This document shows positions 15,669 to 22,841 of a stretch of DNA of 64,000 nucleotides, piece after piece (position 1 is the first letter of the stretch; every line of letters starts with the position of its first letter). Source of the DNA: Fen-330 sp050008465. Its GTDB lineage: Bacteria > Acidobacteriota > Terriglobia > Bryobacterales > Bryobacteraceae. Made by a program: the position numbers and the translations under genes. The notes beneath the pieces were generated by a model that made no database searches, was not told the DNA's origin, and worked only from the letters and a program-made list of their open reading frames with translations. The stretch is from the NCBI GenBank assembly GCA_050008465.1, contig JBEKMO010000003.1, forward strand, positions 1 through 64,000, read 5' to 3'.

Positions 15669-16949
15669 TTATCGCGCGATCTCCGCCAGGATGCGGAAGA
15701 AATCGGGGCAAGAAACGGAGGCCGCCTCCGGGGCCACGATCGTGGACTCGCCGCTGGCGGCGAGCGCGGCCACGGCAAACGCCATGGCAATGCGGTGATC
15801 GCCGAACGAATCGAGCTCGGCGCTGTGGAAGCGCTGCCGGCCGGGCACGCGCAGGCCGTCGGGGAAGACTTCCACGGAGACGCCCATGCGGCCGAGGTTC
15901 TCGGCCACGGTCGCGATCCGATCGGTTTCCTTGACGCGCAACTCGGCGGCGTCGCGGACCACCAGCCCCTCCTCGGACGCGGCCCCGAGCACTGCCAGCA
16001 CGGGGATCTCGTCGATGAGGGCGGCGGCGAGTTCCTTCTCGATGACGCCGCCTCGGATTCGCGAGTGGCGCACCTCGAGATCGCCCACCGGCTCGCCGGC
16101 CTGGATGCGAAGGTCGCGGATGTCGAGGTCCGCGCCGATCGACGCCAGGAAGTCGAGCAGCGCCGAGCGGGTGGGATTCAGTCCGACGCCCTCGATCCGC
16201 AGGGCGGAATCCGGCACCAGCGACGCGGCAACCAGAAAGAACGCCGCCGAAGAAAGGTCGCCGGGAACCTCGAGCTCGCGGGCCTCCAGGCGCGGCCGGC
16301 CCTGAACGGAAATGGCGCGGCCACGGACTTCGATGGCGGCGCCGAACTCCCGCAAGGCGATCTCCGTGTGATCGCGCGTGCGTACGGGCTCCCGCACGGT
16401 GGTGACGCCTCGGGCGTACAGCCCGGCCAACAGCACGCACGTCTTCACCTGCGCGCTGGCTACCGGCAGGGTGTAGTCGAATGGGCGCAGTTCGGCCGCA
16501 CGGATTTCCAGCGGCGGGAACCGGCCGTCCCTCGCGGTGATCGAGGCGCCCATCGCATCCAGGGGCCGCATGATGCGATCCATCGGCCGCCGCGAAAGCG
16601 ATTCGTCGCCCGCGATCCGGCTGGGGAAGGGCTGCGCGGCAAGAATGCCTGACAGCATACGGATGGTGGAGCCGGAATTCCCGGCGTCCAGTGTCGCGGC
16701 AGGCTCCCGGAGACCGTCCAGCCCGCGCCCCGCGACAGTCACGCTGGTCCCATCACGCTCGATCCGGACGCCTAACGCTTCAAGGGCGCCCAGAGTGGAG
16801 GCGCAGTCGGCGCCGGTGGAGTAGTTCCGGATGCGGCTGGTACCCTCCGCGATCGCTGCCAGCATCGCGTAGCGGTGCGAGATCGACTTGTCGCCGGGGA
16901 GCCGGATGGATCCCCGGAGGCGGATGGCTGGGGAGATTCGCGCGGCCAT
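15669..16949 (-). CDS. aroA: 3-phosphoshikimate 1-carboxyvinyltransferase (EPSP synthase)
   Basis: The ATG at 16949 gives 426 residues, the normal EPSPS size; an ATG four codons upstream is possible. Key motifs are LPGDKSISHRYAMLAAIAEG, DAGNSGSTIRMLSG, SRRPMDRIMRPLDAMGA, the catalytic-acid region DEIPVLAVLG, and ELRVKETDRIA. The enzyme joins PEP to shikimate-3-phosphate in aromatic amino-acid synthesis. The conserved Gly-Asn-Ser-Gly PEP site is intact. No other shikimate genes are nearby, so aroA stands alone between tRNA-Ala and a winged-helix regulator. Confidence 0.95.
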   Translation of the reverse strand: MAARISPAIRLRGSIRLPGDKSISHRYAMLAAIAEGTSRIRNYSTGADCASTLGALEALGVRIERDGTSVTVAGRGLDGLREPAATLDAGNSGSTIRMLSGILAAQPFPSRIAGDESLSRRPMDRIMRPLDAMGASITARDGRFPPLEIRAAELRPFDYTLPVASAQVKTCVLLAGLYARGVTTVREPVRTRDHTEIALREFGAAIEVRGRAISVQGRPRLEARELEVPGDLSSAAFFLVAASLVPDSALRIEGVGLNPTRSALLDFLASIGADLDIRDLRIQAGEPVGDLEVRHSRIRGGVIEKELAAALIDEIPVLAVLGAASEEGLVVRDAAELRVKETDRIATVAENLGRMGVSVEVFPDGLRVPGRQRFHSAELDSFGDHRIAMAFAVAALAASGESTIVAPEAASVSCPDFFRILAEIAR

Positions 16950-17031
16950 GGGACTCCCCATTCTATCGCCAACCCAGCGGGCGCTCACCGCCCGGCGGGC
17001 CGACTCCACCCTAAACCTCTCCCCGGCCGCC

Positions 17032-17412
17032 TCAGGCGACTGCTACTGCGTCGCCGAAGAGCGAAAAGGGCCGTGCTTCGCGATACGGCTGGAAGCGGTA
17101 GCCCACCCCAAAGATCGTCTCGATGTACCGGTCACCGTAAGCGCCCAGCTTCTTGCGAAGCCGGCGGATGTGCACATCCAAAGTGCGCGTGCGGATCCCC
17201 TGACCATAGCCCCAGATCCGCATCAGCAGCTCTTCCCGGGGGATGATCTCCCCGGCGTTCTGAGCCAGCAGCGCGAAGAGCTCGTACTCCTTGCGGGTCA
17301 GCTTCACTGGCCGCGTATCCACCGTGAGCGCCCCGCCCCGAAAGTCCAGCTCTACGTGCGTGTCACGGTAGCTGTCTTGTGATTTCGCCTGCTGAAGTTC
17401 CAGGTAATGCAT
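17032..17412 (-). CDS. Receiverless OmpR/PhoB-type winged-helix protein
   Basis: The ATG at 17412 follows GGAGGGTGG and gives 126 residues. The body is a complete OmpR-type DNA-binding domain: KLTRKEYELFALLAQNAGEI, IPREELLMRIWGYG, TRTLDVHIRRLRKKLG and YIETIFGVGYRF. No receiver domain precedes it, and the 25-residue N-terminus has no phosphoacceptor Asp. It is either a truncated response regulator or a phosphorylation-independent regulator. The intact promoter and Shine-Dalgarno argue that it is expressed as it stands. Its target is unknown. Confidence 0.88.
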   Translation of the reverse strand: MHYLELQQAKSQDSYRDTHVELDFRGGALTVDTRPVKLTRKEYELFALLAQNAGEIIPREELLMRIWGYGQGIRTRTLDVHIRRLRKKLGAYGDRYIETIFGVGYRFQPYREARPFSLFGDAVAVA

Positions 17413-17433
17413 CGCCACCCTCCAAGTCTCGTT

Positions 17434-17514
17434 CACACTTCCTACGCTCTTAGATCACGAGAAGTGTGTTCGAGATGTAAAAAAGATTATGAAACAACCT
17501 TAATAATCGTGCAA
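17434..17514 (-). promoter_or_regulatory. Promoter and leader inverted repeat of the winged-helix gene
   Basis: On the minus strand, TTGCAC (17509-17514) and CATAAT (17486-17491) are spaced by 17 bp in an unusually AT-rich stretch. Downstream, in the leader, CACACTTC (17434-17441) and GAAGTGTG (17461-17468) form 8-bp inverted arms 19 nt apart. They could be an operator for autoregulation or a leader hairpin. Confidence 0.65.
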
Positions 17515-17527
17515 GGGCTTTTTGGAC

Positions 17528-17926
17528 CTACTCGATGCGGTAGGGCCCGGGTCTGACCAGGCTCAGCTCAGGCTCGTTGGGGGCGCTGGCCTCGACCCGC
17601 AGGGCGACGGCACGCGCGTGGTCCCTCATCCGCCAGTGGAACTCAGCTTCCTCGCCGGGTTCCAGGACCTCCGGGCTGATCGCGCCCGTCTGGGTGGTGA
17701 GGACATCCCCGTCCGGGGACAGCACCTTGAAGCGCAAGACAAGGTGCTGAATGGGTTTCACCCCGCAGCTCCGCACCCGGCCGTCGATCTCCACGGTGCG
17801 CTCGGTGGTGCGCTTCACGGCCAGCTCGAGCACTTCCGCCCGAGGCGCCGGGGGACTCTTCCCCTTCTTGTCGCCGGCGCCCAGCGCCAGCACTGGCAGG
17901 ATGGCGAAAGCCACGAGACGTCGCAT
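17528..17926 (-). CDS. Exported FxLYD-like small protein
   Basis: The ATG at 17926 gives 132 residues. The N-terminus MRRLVAFAILPVLALGAG is a signal peptide. The rest (VEIDGRVRSCGVKPIQHLVL, RFKVLSPDGDVLTTQTGAIS, LEPGEEAEFHWRMRDHARAV) is a single beta-sandwich of the FxLYD type, common in periplasmic or surface proteins. The longer upstream frame overlaps the divergent glycosylasparaginase and is not used. The two divergent genes share a 49-bp gap. Confidence 0.7.
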   Translation of the reverse strand: MRRLVAFAILPVLALGAGDKKGKSPPAPRAEVLELAVKRTTERTVEIDGRVRSCGVKPIQHLVLRFKVLSPDGDVLTTQTGAISPEVLEPGEEAEFHWRMRDHARAVALRVEASAPNEPELSLVRPGPYRIE

Positions 17927-17975
17927 ACGTTCCCGGCCGGTTCCTAAGAGTGTAGCAAAGGGGGATACTACTGGA

Positions 17976-19079
17976 ATGATCAATCGACGGCAGATGATTC
18001 TCGGTTCCGCGCTGCTGCCGGCTGCCCGGACGGGGCTGGCCGCCCCGGCGGCCGCCAGGATAATCGTCATCTCGAGTGCCAACGGGTTGCGCGCCTGCGC
18101 CCGGGCCATGGAACTGCTGAAGTCGGGCCAGGACACGCTGGACGCCGTGGTCGCCGGGGTCAATATCAACGAGGAGGACCCCGAGGACAGCTCCGTGGGC
18201 TACGGCGGATTGCCCAACGAGGACGGCGTGGTCGAGCTGGACGCCTCGGTGATGCACGGACCGACGCGGCGCTGCGGCTCGGTGGCCTCGCTGCGAAACA
18301 TCAAAACCCCCTCGAAGGTGGCCCGGCTGGTCATGGACGAGACCGACCACGTGATGCTGGTCGGCGAGGGCGCGCTGCGCTTCGCCAAGGCCTTCGGACT
18401 CCCGGAAGACAACCTTCTCACCGGGAAGTCGCGGCTGGCCTGGCTGGTGTGGAAGAAGTCGCTGCGCGACTCCGGGGGGCACAACAACTGGGGCCTGGGC
18501 CTGGATGCGCCGCCCGAGCGGCCCCCGGCCTCGCTCAAACGCGACTTCCCCAATGTGGACGAGGAAACGCTGGCCTGGGCCTGGGAGGTTGCGATCCACC
18601 CGCCCACGGGCACCATCAACTGCCTTGCTTTGAACCAGAAAGGCGAGCTTTCCGGCGTCACCACGACCAGCGGCCTGGCCTGGAAGATCCCGGGGCGCGT
18701 CGGCGATTCGCCGGTGCTCGGGGCGGGGCTGTGGGTGGATCAGGACGTCGGTGGGGCCGGCTCGACCGGCCGCGGCGAGGAGAACATCCGGGTCGCCGGG
18801 GCGCATACCATCGTCGAGAACCTGCGCCGCGGCATGACCGCCAAAGAGGCCTGCATGGACGCGCTGAAGCGGGTTGCGCGCAACTTCGACAACGACGCCG
18901 CCCGGCTGGCCCGGTTCGAGCTCAACTTCTACGCGCTGCGCAAGGACGGCGACTACGCCGGCGCCGCGCTGTGGAGCGGCCGGCTCCGCCAGGGCAAGAT
19001 CGTGCCGGCCACGTTCGCCGTCAACGACGGCGGCGAGAGCCGGCTGGAGAACTGCGTCTACCTGCTGGAGAAGAAGTAG
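17976..19079 (+). CDS. N4-(beta-N-acetylglucosaminyl)-L-asparaginase, Tat-exported
   Basis: The ATG at 17976 gives 367 residues, the usual length of this Ntn hydrolase. The N-terminus (INRRQMILGSALLPAARTGL) has the twin-Arg signal pattern, so the protein is likely exported folded. GTINCLALNQKGELSGVTTT aligns with the autocleavage site, with T213 as the predicted nucleophile freed by self-cleavage. The SGLAWKIPGRVGDSPVLGAG segment is the substrate loop. The enzyme removes Asn from N-linked GlcNAc in glycopeptides. The residue before T213 is Gly, not the usual Asp, so processing efficiency is uncertain. Confidence 0.85.
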   Translation: MINRRQMILGSALLPAARTGLAAPAAARIIVISSANGLRACARAMELLKSGQDTLDAVVAGVNINEEDPEDSSVGYGGLPNEDGVVELDASVMHGPTRRCGSVASLRNIKTPSKVARLVMDETDHVMLVGEGALRFAKAFGLPEDNLLTGKSRLAWLVWKKSLRDSGGHNNWGLGLDAPPERPPASLKRDFPNVDEETLAWAWEVAIHPPTGTINCLALNQKGELSGVTTTSGLAWKIPGRVGDSPVLGAGLWVDQDVGGAGSTGRGEENIRVAGAHTIVENLRRGMTAKEACMDALKRVARNFDNDAARLARFELNFYALRKDGDYAGAALWSGRLRQGKIVPATFAVNDGGESRLENCVYLLEKK

Positions 19080-19088
19080 CGGCGGGCC

Positions 19089-19928
19089 TCAATCCCGCCC
19101 CACCAGGTCGCCCAGCGCCGCCCCGAGGTCCGGATAGCGGAACTGGAATCCGGCGGCTAGCGCGGCCTTGGGCAGGACGCGCTGGCTGTCGAGCAGCACG
19201 CTGGCCATCTCGCCGAACATCAGCTTCAGCGCGAACTCCGGGACGGCGGCAAATGCAGGACGGTGAAGCGTGGAGGCCAGCGTCCGGGTAAATTCGGCGT
19301 TGGTCACCGGGTTGGGCGCCGTGGCATTCACCGGTCCGCGGAGGCGCCTTGCGCCAAGGGCAAACTCGATGAGCGCGGTCAAGTCATCGATGTGTATCCA
19401 GGACATCCATTGCCGGCCGGAGCCCAGGCGCCCCCCCGCCCCCAGCTTGAAGACTGGAAGCATCCGGGCCAGCGCGCCCCGGTGGCCCAACACCACGCCG
19501 ATGCGCAGGATCACCACGCGGATTCCGAGTGCGTTCGCGACCCCGGCATTCCGCTCCCACACCACGCACACGTCGGCCAGGAATCCACTGCCGGGCGCGG
19601 AATCCTCCGCAAGGAACTTGTCGCCGCGCGCGCCATAGACTCCGATCGCCGAGGCCGAGATCAGTGTCGCCGGGCGGGGCGAAAGCCGGCCCAGCGATTC
19701 GACCAACCTGCGCGTGCCCTCCGCGCGGCTGCGGAGGATTCTGCGCTTCGCCTCGGCTGTCCAACGCTGCGCCACCGGCTCGCCGGCCAGGTGCACCACG
19801 GCGTCCGAGGGCGGCACGGTTGTGCTCACCCTCAGCTTGACCGGATAAACGGAGTGGCCCGCGGCGACCAGCCTCGCCGCGAGCGCGCGGCCGACGAAGC
19901 CGCTCGCTCCGGTAACCGCGATATTCAT
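19089..19928 (-). CDS. TIGR01777-family NAD(P)-dependent epimerase
   Basis: This protein of 279 residues has an N-terminal Rossmann motif (MNIAVTGASGFVGRALAARL), then VVHLAGEPVAQRWTAEAKRR, LISASAIGVYGARGDK, GRQWMSWIHIDDLTALIEFA and the family C-terminal part ALKLMFGEMASVLLDSQRVL. These are the marks of the SDR-a11/YfcH-like TIGR01777 family, whose substrate is unknown. The start overlaps by 4 nt the end of the photolyase remnant upstream. Confidence 0.88.
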   Translation of the reverse strand: MNIAVTGASGFVGRALAARLVAAGHSVYPVKLRVSTTVPPSDAVVHLAGEPVAQRWTAEAKRRILRSRAEGTRRLVESLGRLSPRPATLISASAIGVYGARGDKFLAEDSAPGSGFLADVCVVWERNAGVANALGIRVVILRIGVVLGHRGALARMLPVFKLGAGGRLGSGRQWMSWIHIDDLTALIEFALGARRLRGPVNATAPNPVTNAEFTRTLASTLHRPAFAAVPEFALKLMFGEMASVLLDSQRVLPKAALAAGFQFRYPDLGAALGDLVGRD

Positions 19929-20128
19929 GATGTTTCCACCTCGCGCAGGTAGGCCTCCACCTCGGTCTTGCGTTCCAACCCCGCGCGCATCATCGTGCGA
20001 ACCATGCCCAACACGGGCCGCTCCGGCCAGGGCCGGTCATGCAGCCCGAAGCACCACAATATGTTCGCATAGGTGTTCGGGTCGCGGCCATCCAGGGCGA
20101 AGCGGTCGTGGATGCAGACGGCCGTCAT
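19925..20128 (-). pseudogene. C-terminal remnant of a class II DNA photolyase
   Basis: This reads as 67 residues. From residue 9 (RFALDGRDPNTYANILWCFG, then LHDRPWPERPVLGMVRTM) it matches the extreme C-terminal FAD-binding part of class II CPD photolyases, including the D-P-N-xx-xx-W-C-F-G and H-D-R-x-W-x-E-R-P signatures. The first roughly 400 residues are absent, with stops just upstream of the ATG. It cannot repair DNA alone. The frame is intact and is coupled to the TIGR01777 gene (ATGA), which may have preserved it as a leader cistron. Confidence 0.75.
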
Positions 20129-20178
20129 TCTCTCTATTCTGATGCCTCCGGGTGGCGAGCCGCTACAATGAAAGGACG

Positions 20179-21213
20179 ATGCGCGCCTGGAACCGGGCCA
20201 AGCTCCTCTGGGGTTACTTGCGGCGCCAATCCAAGCTCAACGCGCTGCCGGTGGAGTACATCGTCGAGACCACGGCAAAGTGCAACCTCTACTGCCCGAT
20301 GTGCCCGCGCGAAACCCATCCGCAGCCCAAGGAAGACATGACGGCGGAGATCTTCGACTGGCTGGTGAGCGAGACCGGTCGAAGCGCCGAGCACATGATG
20401 CTGATCGGGTTGGGCGAGCCGTTCCTCGACCCCAGGATCTTCGAGCGCATCGAGTACTGCGCGCGCCACCGAATCTCGACTCTGCTGTCCACGAATGGCA
20501 CCCTGCTCGACGAGCAGATGGCGGATCGCATCCTCCGCGGCCCGCTCGAGAGCATCACCCTGAGCTTCGACGGGGCCACCAAGCAGAGCTTCGAGTTCTA
20601 CCGCAAGGGCGCGCGGTTCGAAAAAGTCCGTGACAACTTCGTGCGTTTCTGCCGGATGAAGAAGGAACGCCGCGCCCGCCTCGAGGTGGTGGTGCAGATG
20701 GTGCGCATGGAGGGCAACGCCGGCGAGGTGGAGGATTTCATGCGCTTCTGGCGCGCCGTTCCGGGCGTGGACCAGGTCCGCATCAAGGAGGACGAGACCA
20801 ACCTGATGCGCCCCGGCGCGGGGCACGATCCGGCCGATTGGAAGTATCCCTGCCACTACCTCTGGCGCGGCCCGATGTACGTGAAGCACAACGGCGACGT
20901 CTATCCCTGCTGCCAGAGTTACATGCTGAACGGGAAACCCCTGGGGACGCTCGCCTCTCAGCCTGTCGGCGAGATCTGGAATTGCGAGGAGATGCAGCGG
21001 ATGCGGCGGCTGCACGCCCAGCGTCGCGCGGGCGAGATCGACGTCTGCTCACGCTGCTGCACGACCATCCCGCACGCACTGCTCGTGGCGGGTAGCCTGG
21101 TCTTCCACGGCCGCACGGTGCGCCGCGCAGTGCCGCTGATCGAGCGGCTTACCTACCTGTCGCGCCTGCCGCTGCGCCTGCTGAAGCCGGCGGCGGGACG
21201 GCCACGGGATTAG
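20179..21213 (+). CDS. Radical SAM protein with SPASM-type C-terminus
   Basis: The ATG at 20179 follows AAAGGA and gives 344 residues. CNLYCPMC (C35, C39, C42) is the CxxxCxxC iron-sulfur site. The GLGEPFLDP and STNGTLLDEQMAD segments fit the radical SAM barrel. The C-terminal third has further Cys groups (KYPCHYLW, DVYPCCQSY, DVCSRCCT), indicating SPASM-type auxiliary cluster(s). Such enzymes often modify peptides or lipids, but no precursor peptide is visible nearby. The last 65 bp overlap the 3' end of nuoM on the other strand. Confidence 0.87.
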   Translation: MRAWNRAKLLWGYLRRQSKLNALPVEYIVETTAKCNLYCPMCPRETHPQPKEDMTAEIFDWLVSETGRSAEHMMLIGLGEPFLDPRIFERIEYCARHRISTLLSTNGTLLDEQMADRILRGPLESITLSFDGATKQSFEFYRKGARFEKVRDNFVRFCRMKKERRARLEVVVQMVRMEGNAGEVEDFMRFWRAVPGVDQVRIKEDETNLMRPGAGHDPADWKYPCHYLWRGPMYVKHNGDVYPCCQSYMLNGKPLGTLASQPVGEIWNCEEMQRMRRLHAQRRAGEIDVCSRCCTTIPHALLVAGSLVFHGRTVRRAVPLIERLTYLSRLPLRLLKPAAGRPRD

Positions 21214-22714
21214 GCAGGCCGCGCTTGGCAAAGTAGCCGGGGTTCACCCGCTCGACGATCTGCGCCGCGGGACGCTCCAGCACCCGGAAGAACGGCCTGG
21301 GATAAACCCCGATCCAGAAGGCCCAGACGATCAGCGGGGCGAACACCGCGATCTCCCGCAGCGAGAGGTCGGGGAGTTTCGCGTTCTTCTCCGAAATCTC
21401 CCCCAGCATGGTCCGCTGGAACAGCCAGATCAGGTAGGCCGCGCCTAGTGCGATCCCCACCGCGCACCAGAACGCCCAGTTGAAGGACGTTTGGTATGCG
21501 CCTTGCAGGATCGAGAACTCGCCGATGAAACCGTTCAGCGCGGGCATGCCCATCGAGCTGAGCGCGGTGATGAAGAAGACCATCGTGAACACCGGCATGG
21601 CGCGCATCAGGCCGCCGTACTCGGCAATCTCGCGCGTGTGCCGCCGCTCGTAAGCCACACCCACGATCAGGAACAGCATCCCGGTCGAGATGCCGTGGTT
21701 GATCTGCTGGAGCATCGAGCCCGCGATCCCGGCCGGGTTCAGCGCGAATATGCCCAGCGTGCAGAATCCCAGGTGACTGACCGAGGAATAGGCGATCAGC
21801 TTCTTCCAGTCCTTCTGCATCAGGCAAACCAGCGCGCCGTAGACGATGGCCACAATCGAAAGCAGCGCCATCGCGTTCACGATGATGGAGTCGCCAGCGG
21901 CGTTGGGCAGCAGCGGGAGCGAAAAGCGCAGGAACCCGTAAGTCCCCATCTTCAGCAGGACGCTGGCCAGAACCACCGAGCCGGCCGTGGGCGCCTCCGT
22001 ATGCGCGTCGGGAAGCCAGGTGTGCAGCGGCCACATCGGCACCTTCACCGCGAACCCCAGGAAGAACGCCCAGAAGATCCACCACTGCAGGTTGCCCGAA
22101 AGAGCCGTGCGCAGCAGGTCGGGGATGGCAAAGCTGTAACTCTGGAATTCGCGGTAGTGCGCGGAATAGAGCGCCAGAATCCCCAGGAACATCACCACCG
22201 AGCCGATGAACGTGTACACCAGGAACTTGAACGCCGAGTAAACCCGCCGCGGACCGCCCCAGATCGCGATGATGAAGTACATCGGCACCAGCCCCAGCTC
22301 CCAGAACACGAAAAACAGCAGGAAATCGCGGGCCATGAAGACGCCCAGCATCGACGCTTGCAGGAACAGGAAGTTGGCGTAGTACTCCTTCAGCCGGGTA
22401 TCGATCGCGTTCCAGCTCGAGAGAATTGCGAGGAAGCCCAGCAGGCCGGTGAGCGCCACCAGCAGCAGGCTGTAGCCGTCGATGGCCAGGTAGTAGGAGG
22501 CGCCGATCGAGGGGATCCACTCCGCCCGCTCGACGAACTGGAAGTCTTTCGCGCTGTCGAATTGGAAGACCAGCCACAGGCACGGCAGGAAGCACAGGAA
22601 CGACCAGACGTTGGCCCAGAGTTTGATCGCCTTCGGCTTCGATGAGGGGATTAGCAGGAGGACCAGCAGACCCGCCAACGGCGCCAGAAGCACTATCGAT
22701 AAGATGTGGTCCAT
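21149..22714 (-). CDS. nuoM: NADH-quinone oxidoreductase subunit M
   Basis: This 521-residue proton-pumping subunit of complex I has about fourteen membrane helices. The helices carry FVFWELGLVPMYFIIAIWGG, GFAVKVPMWPLHTWLPDAHT and LIAYSSVSHLGFCTLGIFAL, including the conserved Glu and Lys of the proton channel. No other nuo gene is in the window, which is unusual because nuoM normally sits between nuoL and nuoN. The last twenty residues are Ala/Pro/Gly-rich and lie antisense over the radical SAM gene end. Confidence 0.93.
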   Translation of the reverse strand: MDHILSIVLLAPLAGLLVLLLIPSSKPKAIKLWANVWSFLCFLPCLWLVFQFDSAKDFQFVERAEWIPSIGASYYLAIDGYSLLLVALTGLLGFLAILSSWNAIDTRLKEYYANFLFLQASMLGVFMARDFLLFFVFWELGLVPMYFIIAIWGGPRRVYSAFKFLVYTFIGSVVMFLGILALYSAHYREFQSYSFAIPDLLRTALSGNLQWWIFWAFFLGFAVKVPMWPLHTWLPDAHTEAPTAGSVVLASVLLKMGTYGFLRFSLPLLPNAAGDSIIVNAMALLSIVAIVYGALVCLMQKDWKKLIAYSSVSHLGFCTLGIFALNPAGIAGSMLQQINHGISTGMLFLIVGVAYERRHTREIAEYGGLMRAMPVFTMVFFITALSSMGMPALNGFIGEFSILQGAYQTSFNWAFWCAVGIALGAAYLIWLFQRTMLGEISEKNAKLPDLSLREIAVFAPLIVWAFWIGVYPRPFFRVLERPAAQIVERVNPGYFAKRGLPNPVAVPPPASAGAAAGATGR

Positions 22715-22760
22715 ACGGGGCGCAAGCTCACCATCTTATCAAGCCCCGCTCCCTTATGGT

Positions 22761-22802
22761 CGCGGTTCGGTGCTGAGGATCGGGTGGCAGCACCGAACCG
22801 CG
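22761..22802. repeat. Palindromic intergenic repeat, family B copy 2
   Basis: Perfect 15-bp arms CGCGGTTCGGTGCTG and CAGCACCGAACCGCG enclose a 12-nt loop. The flanks (CGCTCCCTTATGG and CAGCAAGCGG) and the stem resemble the element at 12807-12869. It lies between the nuoM start and the TIGR03437-type gene end, both on the minus strand, where it might limit read-through into nuoM. Confidence 0.8.
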
Positions 22803-22841
22803 CGCGTCAGCAAGCGGTCAGCAGGTACGCAGGACCAGAGC

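Noticed and set aside
17460..17520. Replication origin
   Set aside because: The AT-rich stretch is only about 60 bp, has no DnaA boxes, and contains a good promoter for the neighbouring gene.
22761..22802. Intrinsic terminator
   Set aside because: The stem is strong but there is no T-tract on either strand, and a related element exists elsewhere, so I list it as a repeat.
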